From contig NZ_CP019947.1 in the NCBI RefSeq assembly GCF_002025205.1, positions 441,501 to 505,500 on the forward strand: a DNA stretch of 64,000 bases, read 5' to 3'. The DNA is from Pseudomonas sp. CC6-YY-74 (GTDB lineage: Bacteria; Pseudomonadota; Gammaproteobacteria; Pseudomonadales; Pseudomonadaceae). Below the pieces are notes generated by a model that was not told the origin of the DNA, ran no database searches, and saw nothing but the letters and a program-made list of their open reading frames with translations. A program made the translations under genes and the position numbers. This document shows, one piece after another, positions 43,618 through 53,641 of the stretch. How positions within the stretch are numbered: position 1 is the first letter of the stretch; each line of letters opens with the position of its first letter.

Positions 43618-44025
43618 GGGGGTTCTCCGGTTCAATAGCGGGGAAATCCGGCGGAGTATAAAGGGAATCATGCGCTTGTGGCGGTTGGGCTGAGAGCTTG
43701 TGAAAAAGCGCTCGGTTACTGCGGTGTGGGGAGGCTCTATGTTTGGTACAGGGGTGGAACCGGATAAGCCCGGAGGAACTCGCAGCGGCAGACGTGGCGC
43801 GGGTTTCGCTGGCGAGCGGCTGGGGTGACCGGTGGCCAAGACCTGCTAAGCCTTAGACATTCATTCAAATCAACGAGCCTGCATTTTTTGCGGGCTCTTT
43901 GGCATCTGCGCCTAGCACCTAAGTTACGCAGCGCACTCAGTCCATGGCGGGTTCGATGCAGAGGTTCCGCGCCGCTCAGCCACCCTACGTTAAGATATTC
44001 ATGTCCTTTGAGCTGGAGCCGCATT
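43618..44025. other. Intergenic region with repeats and divergent promoters
   Basis: No supported gene. It holds GCTTGTGAAAAAGCGC (43691-43706), similar to the ends of the repeats flanking this block, and a hairpin GAGCCTGCATTTTTTGCGGGCTC (43879-43901). It must contain the promoter of the transporter operon (leftward) and of the dehydrogenase operon (rightward). The wording around 43730-43850 looks like another degenerate dispersed repeat. Confidence 0.4.
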
Positions 44026-44928
44026 ATGTCTGCATCGATGAGCACTTCCCTGCCGGCCTTGGCTTTCGCCGGCATCGGCCTGATGGGCTTGCCCATGACC
44101 CGGCGCCTGTTGGCCGCGGGTTATCCCCTGCGTGTGTGGAACCGTTCGCCGGACAAGTGCCTGGCGTTGCTCGAGCTGGGGGCGCAGCGTGTGCAAACCC
44201 CGGCCGAGTTGTGCAGCGATGCCGGCATGGTGATGCTCTGCCTGGCCAATACCGAGGTGGTGCGTGAGGTGGTGTTCGGCCCCGGCGGTATTGTCGAGGG
44301 CGCCCGGCCCGGGCAACTGTTGGTGGATTTCTCCAGCCTGGAGCCGGCGGCGACTCGCGCGATGGCCGCCGAGCTGGAGCAGCGCTGCGGCATGCGCTGG
44401 GTCGATGCGCCGGTGTCCGGTGGCACGCCCGGCGCCGAGGCCGGCAGCCTGGCGATCATGGCCGGTGGCCGCGCGGAGGATATCGAACGGGCGCGACCGA
44501 TCCTCGCCCACCTGGGTCAGCGCCTGACCCGCATGGGCGATGTCGGTGCCGGTCAGGTGACCAAGTTGTGCAACCAGATGATCGTCGCCTGCAACGCCCT
44601 GGTGATTGCCGAGGTGGTGGCCCTGGCGGAGCAGGCCGGGGTCGATGCCAGCCTGCTCGCTCCGGCCCTGGCCGGTGGTTTTGCCGATTCCAAACCGCTG
44701 CAGATCCTCGCCCCGCAAATGGCCAGCAGCCAGTTCGAGCCGATCAAATGGCATGTGCACACCTTGCTCAAGGATCTGGACAGTGCGGTCAAACTGTCCC
44801 GCGAGATCGGTTCGGCCACACCGCTCAGCGGCCTGGCGGCGCAGTTGCTGCGCCTGCACGGCAGCCAGGGCAATCTGCAGCGCGACCCGGCCACGCTGGT
44901 GCAGCTGTATCGGGAGGGTGAGGCATGA
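44026..44928 (+). CDS. NAD(P)-dependent beta-hydroxyacid dehydrogenase
   Basis: ATG 44026 is preceded by GCTGGAG. The 300-residue protein has a Rossmann start FAGIGLMGLPMTRRLLAAGYPLRVWNR, the family signature FSSLEPAATR...VDAPVSGGTPGAEAGSLAIMAGG and the catalytic lysine helix GAGQVTKLCNQMIVA. This is the 3-hydroxyisobutyrate / tartronate-semialdehyde reductase / L-threonate dehydrogenase family. The next gene, overlapping by four bases, is hydroxypyruvate-isomerase-like, favouring glyoxylate or four-carbon acid metabolism over valine breakdown. Confidence 0.88.
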   Translation: MSASMSTSLPALAFAGIGLMGLPMTRRLLAAGYPLRVWNRSPDKCLALLELGAQRVQTPAELCSDAGMVMLCLANTEVVREVVFGPGGIVEGARPGQLLVDFSSLEPAATRAMAAELEQRCGMRWVDAPVSGGTPGAEAGSLAIMAGGRAEDIERARPILAHLGQRLTRMGDVGAGQVTKLCNQMIVACNALVIAEVVALAEQAGVDASLLAPALAGGFADSKPLQILAPQMASSQFEPIKWHVHTLLKDLDSAVKLSREIGSATPLSGLAAQLLRLHGSQGNLQRDPATLVQLYREGEA

Positions 44929-45710
44929 AAATCGCCGCCAACCTGTCCCTGCTGTTCAGCGAACTGCCGTTGCGCGAGCGCGTGGTGGCGGCCGCTGCGG
45001 CGGGTTTCGACGGTGTGGAAATCCAGTTTCCCTACGAGTTGGCGGCGATTCGCCTGAAGGAGGCGCTGGAGGCGGCGGGCATGCCGCTGGTGCTGATCAA
45101 TCTGCCCGCTGGCGACTTGCTCAGCGGCGGTGCCGGTCTGGCGGCGGTGCCGGCGCGCCAGGCCGAGTTCGATGCCGCGCTGCAGGAGGCGCTGACCTAT
45201 GCGGCGATGGTGCGTCCCGCCTGCGTCAATGTGCTGCCCGGGCGCCTGGCCGAAGGTGTGAACCGAGAACGAGCGCTGGCGACCCTGGCCACCAATCTGC
45301 ACAAGAGCGCCGAGGCTTTTCAGCGGCTGGGAATCCGCGTGCTGGTGGAGGCGATCAACCCGCTGGATATGCCGGGCTTTTTGCTCAACAGCCCTGAACA
45401 GCTCGATGCGCTGTTGCGCACGGTCAGGCATCCCAATCTGGCGGCCCAGTACGACCTCTACCACATGGCGCGCCAAGGCGTGGATCTACTGGCGGGCATC
45501 GAGTTGTTGGCTGGGCGCATCGGCCATGTGCAGTTCGCCGACTGCCCCGGGCGTGGGGCGCCGGGAACCGGTCAGCTCGAGTTTGCCCCGGCCCTGGCGG
45601 CGCTCAAACGCACCGGCTATCAGGGCTGGCTGGGCGCCGAATACCTGCCGGGTGAAGCGGGAACGCAGGCGGGACTGGACTGGCTGGCCAGCTGGCGCAA
45701 GGCTGGCTGA
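44925..45710 (+). CDS. Hydroxypyruvate isomerase-like TIM-barrel protein (Hyi/OtnI)
   Basis: ATG overlaps the dehydrogenase stop (ATGA). The 261-residue product starts MKIAANLSLLFSELPLRERVVAAAAAGFDGVEIQFPYE and has LVEAINPLDMPGFLL, QYDLYHMARQG and HVQFADCPGRGAPGTGQL, the metal-binding Glu/Asp/His/Glu residues of the hydroxypyruvate isomerase family. It could interconvert hydroxypyruvate and tartronate semialdehyde, or 2-oxo-tetronate isomers, with the adjacent dehydrogenase reducing the product. No kinase or aldolase partner is adjacent. Confidence 0.88.
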   Translation: MKIAANLSLLFSELPLRERVVAAAAAGFDGVEIQFPYELAAIRLKEALEAAGMPLVLINLPAGDLLSGGAGLAAVPARQAEFDAALQEALTYAAMVRPACVNVLPGRLAEGVNRERALATLATNLHKSAEAFQRLGIRVLVEAINPLDMPGFLLNSPEQLDALLRTVRHPNLAAQYDLYHMARQGVDLLAGIELLAGRIGHVQFADCPGRGAPGTGQLEFAPALAALKRTGYQGWLGAEYLPGEAGTQAGLDWLASWRKAG

Positions 45711-45744
45711 GCGGTTGTGAAGAACATCCGCCTGCCTTATACAC

Positions 45745-45790
45745 CTGGAGACGGTCTCACGACGAGGTTGGCTATTTTTACAGCCCCTGA
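45745..45790. repeat. Intergenic repeat unit B
   Basis: Starts CTGGAGACGGTCTCACGACG and ends TATTTTTACAGCCCCTGA. It is the same length and orientation as unit A at 39768-39813, with about 36 of 46 identities. It lies in the gap after the isomerase gene. Confidence 0.6.
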
Positions 45791-45805
45791 AGGCACGACA
45801 GTCCG

Positions 45806-47476
45806 TTACGCCAGGGGCAGGATGGTGCAGGGGGAAAAGCGTTCGACCCGATTGCGCCCCAACTTCTTGGCGCGATAGAGCATCAGGTCGGCGCAGTGCA
45901 CCAGTTCACCCAGACCTTGCCCGGGCTGCCACTGCGCCACGCCAAAGCTGGCGGTGACGCCGATCGTTCCGGTTAGCGGTTCGGCGGCGATCAGGGCGCG
46001 GAGCTTTTCCGCGATCAGGCAGGCTTGATCGAGGTCGGTGTGCGGCATGAGGACGATGAATTCCTCGCCGCCCCAGCGGCATAGGCTGTCGGCGTCGCGC
46101 AGGTGAGTCTTGATCCGTTGCGCCACGCCAGTGAGGACGCAATCGCCGACGTCGTGACCGTATTGATCGTTGACCGACTTGAAGCGGTCGATATCGAGAA
46201 ACACCAAGGCCAGAGGGAAATCATGGCGCTCGGCGCGCTTGATTTCGGTGTGCGCCAGTTCCTCGATCTTCAGGCGCGACCACTGTCCGGTCAGGCGGTC
46301 GGTGTTGGCCAGGCGCTCCAGTTGCAGGTTGCTGCTACGCAGTTCCTGCTCGGCCTGTTGCCGGCGCTTGACCTCCAGGCGCAGCGTCTGCGTCAGGCGG
46401 GCGAAGCGCAACGCCACGGCGCCCAGCAGCAGCAGGGCCAGCAGGGCGCCGCCAAGCACCTGGTAGAGCAGGCGGTGGTCGGTTGCAACCTTGCGCTTGT
46501 AGATAAAACCATCCAGTTCGATCGGTCCCTCGACCATGCCCAGATCCAGGTAACTTTGCGCTATGGCTTGCCAGCGCCCCGGGTTCATGTGCCCCAGTTG
46601 CACCAGCTCCGGCATGATCAGTGTCTGCAATTGCTCGGCTTCGAAACGCAGATGTTCCAGGCTCTTGTCGGGGGCATAGCGTCGATGAATCAGCTGTACG
46701 CTTTCCTCGATGTTTTCCAGGGCGTATTGCCATCCTTGCAGGCTGGCCTGGAGAAAAGCCTCGACCTGCGCGGGGCGCTGTTGCAACAGGCTTTCGTGGG
46801 TGGCCAGTACATCGTTGTAGAAATTGACACCATAGTCGCGCGGATTGATCAGCCGGTAGGGCACCTTCTGCTGTTGCAGCCAGAACGGTTCGTTGGAAAT
46901 GTAACCGCCGAACGCATCGGTGTTGCCGTCGATCAGATCCTGCGGGTTGAAACTGGTCTGCTGTACCTCCAGGTGACTCAGATCGATGCCTTTGCGGACC
47001 AGGGTGATGCGCAGCTCGGCGCTTTCCGGCGCCTGCATCAGCATCACCCGCTTGCCCGCCAAGTCCTGCGGCGTATAGATGTCCGAGTCGGCGCGCACTA
47101 TCCACACGGTAGGAGAGCTCTGCATGATCGCCGCCAGCGCCACTACGGGGTTGCCCTGCATGCGCGCGATGACCAGGCCGCTGTTGGCAATGGCAAAGTC
47201 GGTATCACCGTTGAGCAGGGCGTCTATCGGCTTTGGCGTTCCCGGCCCGCCTGGACTGATCTGTACATCCAGCCCGGCTTGCGCATAGAGACCTTTTTCC
47301 AGGGCCATGTAGTAGCCGGCGAACTGGAACTGATGCAGCCAGCGCAGCTGCAGGCGCATTGTTTCCGCGGCCATGACCTCGGTCAGGCACAGCAACTGCA
47401 CCAGCAGCAGGCCGAGGCCTAAGCGTCGCGCAGTGGTGCTCCGCTTACCGGGTGGTGTTTGAACGGGTGGGGGCAT
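45806..47476 (-). CDS. NMT1/THI5-like periplasmic sensor fused to GGDEF diguanylate cyclase
   Basis: The 556-residue protein has a signal anchor, a periplasmic substrate-binding domain of the NMT1/THI5 type (about residues 38-300, with LRWLHQFQFAGYYMALEKGLYAQAGL and LNGDTDFAIANSGLV), a membrane helix (VLGGALLALLLLGAVALRF, about residue 345), a coiled-coil linker and a GGDEF domain. The active site is RWGGEEF with an intact I-site RDAD five residues before it. It should couple a periplasmic ligand, perhaps a pyrimidine- or taurine-like molecule, to cyclic di-GMP synthesis. Single-gene unit. Confidence 0.9.
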   Translation of the reverse strand: MPPPVQTPPGKRSTTARRLGLGLLLVQLLCLTEVMAAETMRLQLRWLHQFQFAGYYMALEKGLYAQAGLDVQISPGGPGTPKPIDALLNGDTDFAIANSGLVIARMQGNPVVALAAIMQSSPTVWIVRADSDIYTPQDLAGKRVMLMQAPESAELRITLVRKGIDLSHLEVQQTSFNPQDLIDGNTDAFGGYISNEPFWLQQQKVPYRLINPRDYGVNFYNDVLATHESLLQQRPAQVEAFLQASLQGWQYALENIEESVQLIHRRYAPDKSLEHLRFEAEQLQTLIMPELVQLGHMNPGRWQAIAQSYLDLGMVEGPIELDGFIYKRKVATDHRLLYQVLGGALLALLLLGAVALRFARLTQTLRLEVKRRQQAEQELRSSNLQLERLANTDRLTGQWSRLKIEELAHTEIKRAERHDFPLALVFLDIDRFKSVNDQYGHDVGDCVLTGVAQRIKTHLRDADSLCRWGGEEFIVLMPHTDLDQACLIAEKLRALIAAEPLTGTIGVTASFGVAQWQPGQGLGELVHCADLMLYRAKKLGRNRVERFSPCTILPLA

Positions 47477-47729
47477 GGCGACCTGCCGCTGACTCAGCGT
47501 CTATACAGCCTTGCAATACCATCAACAGCGGATGCGGTCACGACAACGGCCCTAGCTGTCAGTCGTAGACCGCGCTCTTGTCGACTATCGGTGTCGCCGT
47601 TTATGCCTGAAGAGTATGGCGATATGGCATCAGTATAGTGAGTCTGTGCATCTGGCAAGGGCATGGCGGCGGATCGGCATGCCCGGAGGTAGGTTCTTGC
47701 TGACCAGCGGCTCTGCTCGACAGCAGAAC

Positions 47730-47764
47730 CTTCGGCTGCGATGAGCCAGGCATCGCAGCCGAAG
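47730..47764 (-). terminator. Hairpin downstream of opgH
   Basis: A perfect 14-bp stem, CTTCGGCTGCGATG with CATCGCAGCCGAAG, has a seven-base loop and starts eight bases past the opgH stop on the minus strand. The T-run is poor, so it may be a factor-assisted terminator or 3'-protecting structure. The rest of the 295-base gap (47477-47729) shows nothing recognisable besides the cyclase promoter region. Confidence 0.6.
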
Positions 47765-47771
47765 CGCTGTG

Positions 47772-50360
47772 TCAGCCGGCTACCGGGCGGGCGGGGGACA
47801 ACTGCGCAAGCGTTGCTGGCGTAACCGGCAAGCGGGCGGGTTGCTGCATGGCCTGGCTAAAGGCCTGTCGCCACAAGGGGTGTTGCTCGGCCTGTTCCCA
47901 GAGCAGCGCATGCAGGCGGCTGAGCGCTACGGGGTCGCTCAATAAGGCCAGCTTGCTCGGGCCGTCGAGCTGCTTCGGGCCGCTTTTCAGCGCATGTTGC
48001 AGCAAACGCTGGCGGGCCGTTTCGAGGCGTGACGAGTCGCCATGGCGGGCGGTTGCCATGGCACACGCCAGCGCGTTGTGGAACGGCTGCAGTACTGCGG
48101 CGATAAACCCCTGGTGCAGGGCATGCTCACGGTTGTGCCTGGCATAGTTGTAGGTGGACACCAACTCCTGAGGCGGATTCGACTCCTCGGGAATCAGAAA
48201 CAGTTGGTTGCGCCGCGCACTTTGCCCCAGGCTCAGGCGGCTGGAGATCACCGAAACCGGGATCGACACCATCAGGGACACCACGATCGGCGCCAGCCAC
48301 CAGAGAAATACCGGGTCGAGCCAGGCGACCCCGGCAGCCCAGAGGATGCCCAGCAGGGTTTGCCAACCGTGCCGGCGTACGCCGTCGCCCCAGGTGGTGA
48401 TGCCATCGTCACGTTGCGGTGAGTTCCACTGCACCGACCAGCCGAGAAAGGCCGCGGTGACGAAGCGGGTGTGGAACAACATTCTGACCGGTGCCAGCAA
48501 TACCGAGAAGAGCATCTCCAGGAGCATGCTGAGGCAGACCTTGGCCGCGCCGCCATAGGCGTGCGCACCCTTGATCCAGATCAGCAGGACGCTGAGCAGT
48601 TTGGGCAGGAACAGCAAGGTCAGGGTGGTGGAGAACAGCGCGATGGCTTGCTCTGGATTCCAGTGCGGCCAGACCGGGAACAACTGGCCAGGCACCAGGA
48701 AGTACTGAGGCTCCAGCAGGGTATGAGTCGCCAGCAACGCGGTGGAGAGCAGCAGGAAGAGGAACCACAGCGGCGCCGACAGGTAGGACATCACCCCGGT
48801 GAGGAACACCGCACGGTGTACCGGGTGCATGCCCTTGACCAGGAACAGGCGAAAATTCATCAGGTTGCCGTGGCACCAGCGGCGATCGCGTTCCAGCTCG
48901 TCGATCAGGTTGGGCGGCAGCTCTTCGTAGCTGCCGGGCACGTCGTAGGCGATCCATACGCCCCAGCCGGCGCGGCGCATCAGTGACGCTTCGACGAAGT
49001 CATGGGACATGATCGCGCCAGCGAAGGCGCCCTTGCCCGGCAGCGGTGCCAGGGCGCAGTGGTCGATGAACGGTTGCATGCGGATGATCGCGTTGTGTCC
49101 CCAGTAGTGCGACTCGCCGAGTTGCCAGAAATGCAGGCCGGCGGTGAACAGCGGCCCGTAGGCGCGGGTGGCGAATTGTTGCAGGCGCGCATACAGGGTA
49201 CTCATGCCGGCGGATTTCGGTGCGGTCTGGATAATCCCGGCCTGCGGATTGTTTTCCATCAGGCGTACCAGGCTGGTCAGGCTCTCGCCGCTCATGACGC
49301 TGTCGGCATCGAGCACCACCATGTAGCGGTAGTTGCTGCCCCAGCGGCGGCAAAAATCGTCGATATTGCCGCTTTTGCGTTTGACCCGGCGGCGCCGGCG
49401 CCGGTAGAAGATTCGCCCGAAACCTTTGCAGGCCTGGCACAGTTCCAGCCAGGCGCTCTGTTCGGCGACGGCGATGTCGGCGTCGCCGGTATCGCTGAGG
49501 ACGAAGAAATCGAAGCGTTCGAGATCGCCGGTGGCGGCCACCGACTCGTAGGTTGCGCGCAACCCGGCGAAAACCCGCGGCACGTCCTCATTGCAGATCG
49601 GCATGATGATCGCGGTCCGCGCTTCGGCGGTAATCGGTTGATTGCCCGCGTGAGCACCGGAAATTCCGTACCGGTCATAGCCGCGCAGCAGTTCCCAAAA
49701 GCCCATCAGGGCGGTCCAGAAACCGGCGGAGACCCAGCAGAACAGGATGGAGAACAGCACCAGGATGCTGCCCTGCACCAGATAAGGCAGAACCTGGATG
49801 ACGCTTTCTTGCAGGCTCTGCTGCATGATTTCCTGCAGATCGATCAGCATCCAGCCCTGGTAGGGCAGGATGCTGTTCATGTACCAGGTCGCCACTACGG
49901 TTTGCCCGAGCATCAACAGCAGCAGGACGTGCCGGCGCAGCGAGCCGACCTGGCGCCAGCGTGCGGGTTCCAGCTGTTGCCGCGGTGGCGGCGGCGGGCT
50001 TTTCCTGCCGAGCAATTTGCGCCAGCCACGTACCAGGATATTGGTGCGCCAGGGCTCGGGGGTCACATGACTGCGGTGCAGGGGTGGGGTCGCCTCGATG
50101 CGCAGCCGACCTGCGGCGTCTTCGCCGAGGATACCGGCGTCGGTCAGGTTGCTTCCTGCGCCAAGTTGCAGGCGGCGTGTCGCGGACAGGCAGACGGCTT
50201 CGGCCGCGCTTTGCGCCGGCTGGCCGGATAAGCGCTGGTGCAGGTCGGCAAAGTCCTCGGCCTGGGCCAGTACCTCGCGCTCTGCATCAGGCAGTGGCAG
50301 TTCTGCCAGGTAGCTGTCCAGGTCTGGCTGGGGCGAGGGTGAGGAACTCTGCTGGTTCAT
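47772..50360 (-). CDS. opgH: Glucans biosynthesis glucosyltransferase OpgH (MdoH)
   Basis: ATG 50360 ([28 protein letters not shown]) overlaps the opgG stop by four bases. The 862-residue inner-membrane protein has two N-terminal helices, a GT2 glucosyltransferase domain ([28 protein letters not shown], and [10 protein letters not shown] as the Q/RxxRW-type motif) and a cluster of C-terminal helices. It polymerises UDP-glucose into beta-1,2-linked glucan and moves it to the periplasm. Glycerol-phosphate decoration elsewhere yields diacylglycerol recycled by DgkA. Confidence 0.95.
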   Translation of the reverse strand: MNQQSSSPSPQPDLDSYLAELPLPDAEREVLAQAEDFADLHQRLSGQPAQSAAEAVCLSATRRLQLGAGSNLTDAGILGEDAAGRLRIEATPPLHRSHVTPEPWRTNILVRGWRKLLGRKSPPPPPRQQLEPARWRQVGSLRRHVLLLLMLGQTVVATWYMNSILPYQGWMLIDLQEIMQQSLQESVIQVLPYLVQGSILVLFSILFCWVSAGFWTALMGFWELLRGYDRYGISGAHAGNQPITAEARTAIIMPICNEDVPRVFAGLRATYESVAATGDLERFDFFVLSDTGDADIAVAEQSAWLELCQACKGFGRIFYRRRRRRVKRKSGNIDDFCRRWGSNYRYMVVLDADSVMSGESLTSLVRLMENNPQAGIIQTAPKSAGMSTLYARLQQFATRAYGPLFTAGLHFWQLGESHYWGHNAIIRMQPFIDHCALAPLPGKGAFAGAIMSHDFVEASLMRRAGWGVWIAYDVPGSYEELPPNLIDELERDRRWCHGNLMNFRLFLVKGMHPVHRAVFLTGVMSYLSAPLWFLFLLLSTALLATHTLLEPQYFLVPGQLFPVWPHWNPEQAIALFSTTLTLLFLPKLLSVLLIWIKGAHAYGGAAKVCLSMLLEMLFSVLLAPVRMLFHTRFVTAAFLGWSVQWNSPQRDDGITTWGDGVRRHGWQTLLGILWAAGVAWLDPVFLWWLAPIVVSLMVSIPVSVISSRLSLGQSARRNQLFLIPEESNPPQELVSTYNYARHNREHALHQGFIAAVLQPFHNALACAMATARHGDSSRLETARQRLLQHALKSGPKQLDGPSKLALLSDPVALSRLHALLWEQAEQHPLWRQAFSQAMQQPARLPVTPATLAQLSPARPVAG

Positions 50361-51943
50361 CGACTGGTTGCCGTGTGGGCAGGTAATTGATAACTCCACG
50401 TTTCACTCAGCGACTGGTCGCCGTCGACCAGCGCCGCGCGCATTTCCACCGGTTTCTCGGGGTCTTTGACCTCGATCCGCAAGGTCAGGCGCCAGCCCTG
50501 AGTGGCAGGGTTATAGCGCAGGCTGTTCTCCATCAGTTTGCCATTGTCGCCGACGCTGACTCGTGAGCTCGGTGCGGCATCTTGCGTGAACTTGGCCAGT
50601 GCGGGCCCCTCGAAGTCGATCAGCAGGGCAATACTGTCGTCCAGTTGGCGGATCAGGTTTGCCTGCTTGTCTTCACCCGCCGAGCGCAGCGTCTGGGCGA
50701 CCCAAGCGTTGTCCGGTTGATGCAGCGCCGGTTCGTCGAGGGTCCAGTGCATGCGGTAGGCAAATTCCAGGGGCTGGCCTTTTTCGGGCAGTTTTTCCGG
50801 GGTCCAGAACGCCACTATGTTGTCGTTGGTTTCATCCTGGGTGGGAATCTCCACCAGTTTGATCCGACCTTTGCCCCAGTCGCCCTTGGGCTCAATCCAG
50901 GCGCTAGGGCGCAGGTCGTAACGGTCGTCGAGGTCTTCGAAACGGGAGAACTCGCGGCCGCGTTGCAGCAAACCGAAGCCTTTCGGGTTTTCCACCTGCC
51001 AGCTACTGACGGCCAGATTTTTCGGGTTGTTCAACGGTCGCCACAGCCACTCGCCATTGCCGGCATGAATCGCCAGGCCGTTGGAGTCATGCAGGGCCGG
51101 CCGGAAGCTGTGCTGCTTGGGCGGTTGTTTCGGGTCGAACAGGAACATGCTGGTCAGCGATGCCAGGCCAAGCTCACCGACCGAGTCGCGCAGGAAGACC
51201 TTGGCTTGCACATCGACCACGGCATCCTGGCCCGGGCGCAGGATGAAACGGTAGGCACCGCTCGCGCTCGGTGAGTCGAGCAGGGCGAAAATCACCAGGT
51301 GCTTGTCCTGCGGCTTCGGCCGTTCGATCCAGAACTCGCGAAAATAAGGGAATTCTTCGCCGCTGGGCAGCGCGGTGTCGACGGTCAGGCCGCGCGCCGA
51401 CAAGCCGTACACTTGCCCTTTGCCGATTACCCGAAAGTAGCTGGCGCCGAGCATGCTCATGATTTCGTCTTGCTTGCCCTGCTGGTTGATCGGGTACATC
51501 ACCCGAAAACCGGCATAGCCGAGATTTTTGGTGGCTTGCTGGTCGAACTTAAGATCGCCGAAATTAAAGCGCTTGGGGTCGTACTTGATTTCCTTGACCG
51601 TGGTGGCGGTCACCTCGTTGATCTTCACCGGCGTCTTGAAGTGCATGCCCTGGTGATAAAAGCTCAGCTTGAATGGCGTATCGCGCTCGCTCCACTCGAA
51701 TTCGTCAGGGCGCGGTTGGATTTTCTGATAATCGGCGAATGGCAGCTCGCTCAGCTCAACGGGCAGGTTGCTGGCCGGTGCACTGTAGTTCTTTTCGCTT
51801 AGAGCCTTAGCCTTGGTAGCCACGTCATCAAGCGAGAATGCTTGGGCTTGAGCGCTGCAGAGCAACAAGGTGATAGAGGCCACATGCAGGAGAGAGGGGA
51901 AGATACCGTGACGGGAAGCGCGGTTGACGGTTTTGAGTGACAC
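50357..51943 (-). CDS. opgG: Periplasmic glucan biosynthesis protein OpgG (MdoG)
   Basis: The 528-residue protein has an N-terminal signal peptide (cleavage near SAQAQAFS) and the full OpgG beta-sandwich with [29 protein letters not shown] [48 protein letters not shown] and [19 protein letters not shown]. It acts in the periplasm on the glucan backbone made by OpgH and is needed for branching. It is the first gene of the opgGH pair, 106 bases downstream of the acyltransferase gene on the same strand. Confidence 0.95.
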   Translation of the reverse strand: MSLKTVNRASRHGIFPSLLHVASITLLLCSAQAQAFSLDDVATKAKALSEKNYSAPASNLPVELSELPFADYQKIQPRPDEFEWSERDTPFKLSFYHQGMHFKTPVKINEVTATTVKEIKYDPKRFNFGDLKFDQQATKNLGYAGFRVMYPINQQGKQDEIMSMLGASYFRVIGKGQVYGLSARGLTVDTALPSGEEFPYFREFWIERPKPQDKHLVIFALLDSPSASGAYRFILRPGQDAVVDVQAKVFLRDSVGELGLASLTSMFLFDPKQPPKQHSFRPALHDSNGLAIHAGNGEWLWRPLNNPKNLAVSSWQVENPKGFGLLQRGREFSRFEDLDDRYDLRPSAWIEPKGDWGKGRIKLVEIPTQDETNDNIVAFWTPEKLPEKGQPLEFAYRMHWTLDEPALHQPDNAWVAQTLRSAGEDKQANLIRQLDDSIALLIDFEGPALAKFTQDAAPSSRVSVGDNGKLMENSLRYNPATQGWRLTLRIEVKDPEKPVEMRAALVDGDQSLSETWSYQLPAHTATSR

Positions 51944-52049
51944 GGATTCACCAGACGAAGCAGGAAGGTAGAGCGGCCCGGTTGATCCCGGGTACTGAAT
52001 TTCCGACCATGTTATCCGTAAATGATTCCTCTTTGCTTAGGGATCTTTA

Positions 52050-53300
52050 CTAGGTCGAGACCGGCAAACGCCTGAGCAGCCATTGGCGTGCAGGGACCAC
52101 GGCGCGCTCTTGCGCCCAGACACACAAGGCAATCGTCAACAGCAGGAACAGCGGGTAGAACCACAGCGACAGCGGTTGCTCGCCGGCTTGCCGGGCGCAG
52201 TTGGTCCAGCGCTCGAAACAGCCGGGCGAGACGACGCCGAGGAGCTTTTCCGTGCGGGAAAAAACAATGAAAGCCGGCACGTGCAGGACGAACAGTGGCA
52301 GCGATGCTGCGCCCAGGCGCTGTGACCAGTGGATCAAGCGCTCGTTGCGCGGCGCGGCGATCAGGGCGCACAGGTAGATCAGCGCCAGTTGTGCGGGCAG
52401 CATCAAGCCGTTGTGCAGCAGGAAGTACCAGAACCGTTCGCCCTTCAGCAGCCAGATCGCGGTGCCGAAGCACAGCAGGCTGAAGCCGCCGAGCAGCAGC
52501 TTGGTGGGCAGCGGGGGCTGGTAACCGCTGTCGCGCAGCTGGCGGAACAGCCCGTACAACAGAATGCCGGCGACAAATTCCGGCAGGCGCAGCAGGGGCA
52601 TGCGGTGCAACATGCCGGTGTAGGGCATGCCGTATTCCTGGCTGTGAATCACCCAGAGCGGCGGCAGCAGGTAGATCAGGGTGATGGCGACCAACCACCA
52701 GCCCTTGTGCCGCGCGCGCATCAAGCGCGGTGCCAGCAGGGGAAAGGTCAGGTAGAAGAAAAACAGGGTGGAAATCGACCACAGCGGCGCATTGAACGTC
52801 AGGTAATAAGGGTTCCAGGCCTGCAGCATGAACAGCTGCAGGCCGGAGTTGAGCAACAGTTCGCCATTGCTCATGAAGTGCTCAAGGGTCTCCCGGGACG
52901 CGCCTGCCAGGTCTGCGTTGGTGTCATAAATCACGAAGCGCATGCTGGCCTTGCTGTCATCGGGCGGGATGCCGAGGTAGCTGATGATGAACAGCACGCT
53001 GATCGTCAGCAGCAGAGAAAACAGGTGCAGCGGATAGAGATTGGCGAAACGCCTGCTCCAGAAGCTGCGGGCCGGTTCGCGCAATTGCCCTCGGCGGCAG
53101 TACACATGAGCCAGCAGGAAGCCGGACAGGACGAAGAAACTGCTGGTGGCAAAGAACCCGACCCCGGTCAGATCCACCAACCAGGACGGTTTTTGTTCAT
53201 TCGGATAGCTGTGCAGGGTATGGAAAACCACCACATAGACGCCGAGCAGAAAGCGTAACCACTCCAGGCCGATGAAATGTTCCTTGGCGCTGCGCTCCAT
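52050..53300 (-). CDS. Acyltransferase-3 family membrane protein (possible glucan acyltransferase)
   Basis: ATG 53300 (MERSAKEHFIGLEWLRFLLGVYVVVFHTLH) is preferred; the longer frame lacks family character. The 416-residue product has about ten helices and the acyltransferase-3 features LRFLLGVYVVVFH with the catalytic-type histidine, SSFFVLSGFLLAHVY and RRFANLYPLHLFSLL. Such enzymes acylate surface or periplasmic sugars. Sitting directly upstream of opgGH on the same strand, it may be an OpgC-type glucan succinyl- or acyltransferase; this role is inferred from position only. Confidence 0.82.
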   Translation of the reverse strand: MERSAKEHFIGLEWLRFLLGVYVVVFHTLHSYPNEQKPSWLVDLTGVGFFATSSFFVLSGFLLAHVYCRRGQLREPARSFWSRRFANLYPLHLFSLLLTISVLFIISYLGIPPDDSKASMRFVIYDTNADLAGASRETLEHFMSNGELLLNSGLQLFMLQAWNPYYLTFNAPLWSISTLFFFYLTFPLLAPRLMRARHKGWWLVAITLIYLLPPLWVIHSQEYGMPYTGMLHRMPLLRLPEFVAGILLYGLFRQLRDSGYQPPLPTKLLLGGFSLLCFGTAIWLLKGERFWYFLLHNGLMLPAQLALIYLCALIAAPRNERLIHWSQRLGAASLPLFVLHVPAFIVFSRTEKLLGVVSPGCFERWTNCARQAGEQPLSLWFYPLFLLLTIALCVWAQERAVVPARQWLLRRLPVST

Positions 53301-53641
53301 CCTGTTCTCCGTTGATTGAAATGATCCCTGCTCCGGAGGAATCGGCATCCTTGCTCAGGATGGCACCGGTCATTGCGCGCACGGCTCATTCTGGGTGCGC
53401 ACGCGTACCGAGCCACAGCCATGCTGAGGTTCGACACTGTGAATTGGCTTTTGATCGGTGAGTTGGCAATACAGAGGGTTGTGCGGACGGGGCGATTCAC
53501 TGGTATCAACGCTGCCAATAGTCACAGACAGTCCAGGCTACAGGCTCTAGATTCGACTGCGCAGGTGCCTGGCAGTCACTGTCATGCAGGCTTGTGCACT
53601 CGCGGCGTATCGCGCTCATAACAATAACCCGAGATGATTCC
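53301..53641. other. Divergent promoter region, no gene seen
   Basis: The 341-base gap separates the leftward acyltransferase and rightward MFS genes. Short open frames in it lack coding character. CCGAGATG-type ribosome-binding sequence (GAGATGATTCC) precedes the MFS start. No recognisable operator or repeat was found. Confidence 0.4.

Noticed and set aside
46103..47422. 439-residue plus-strand frame opposite the NMT1-GGDEF gene
   Set aside because: Leu/Gln/His-rich shadow of a gene with clear domains.
49002..50231. 409-residue plus-strand frame opposite opgH
   Set aside because: opgH motifs are intact on the other strand; the frame has shadow composition.
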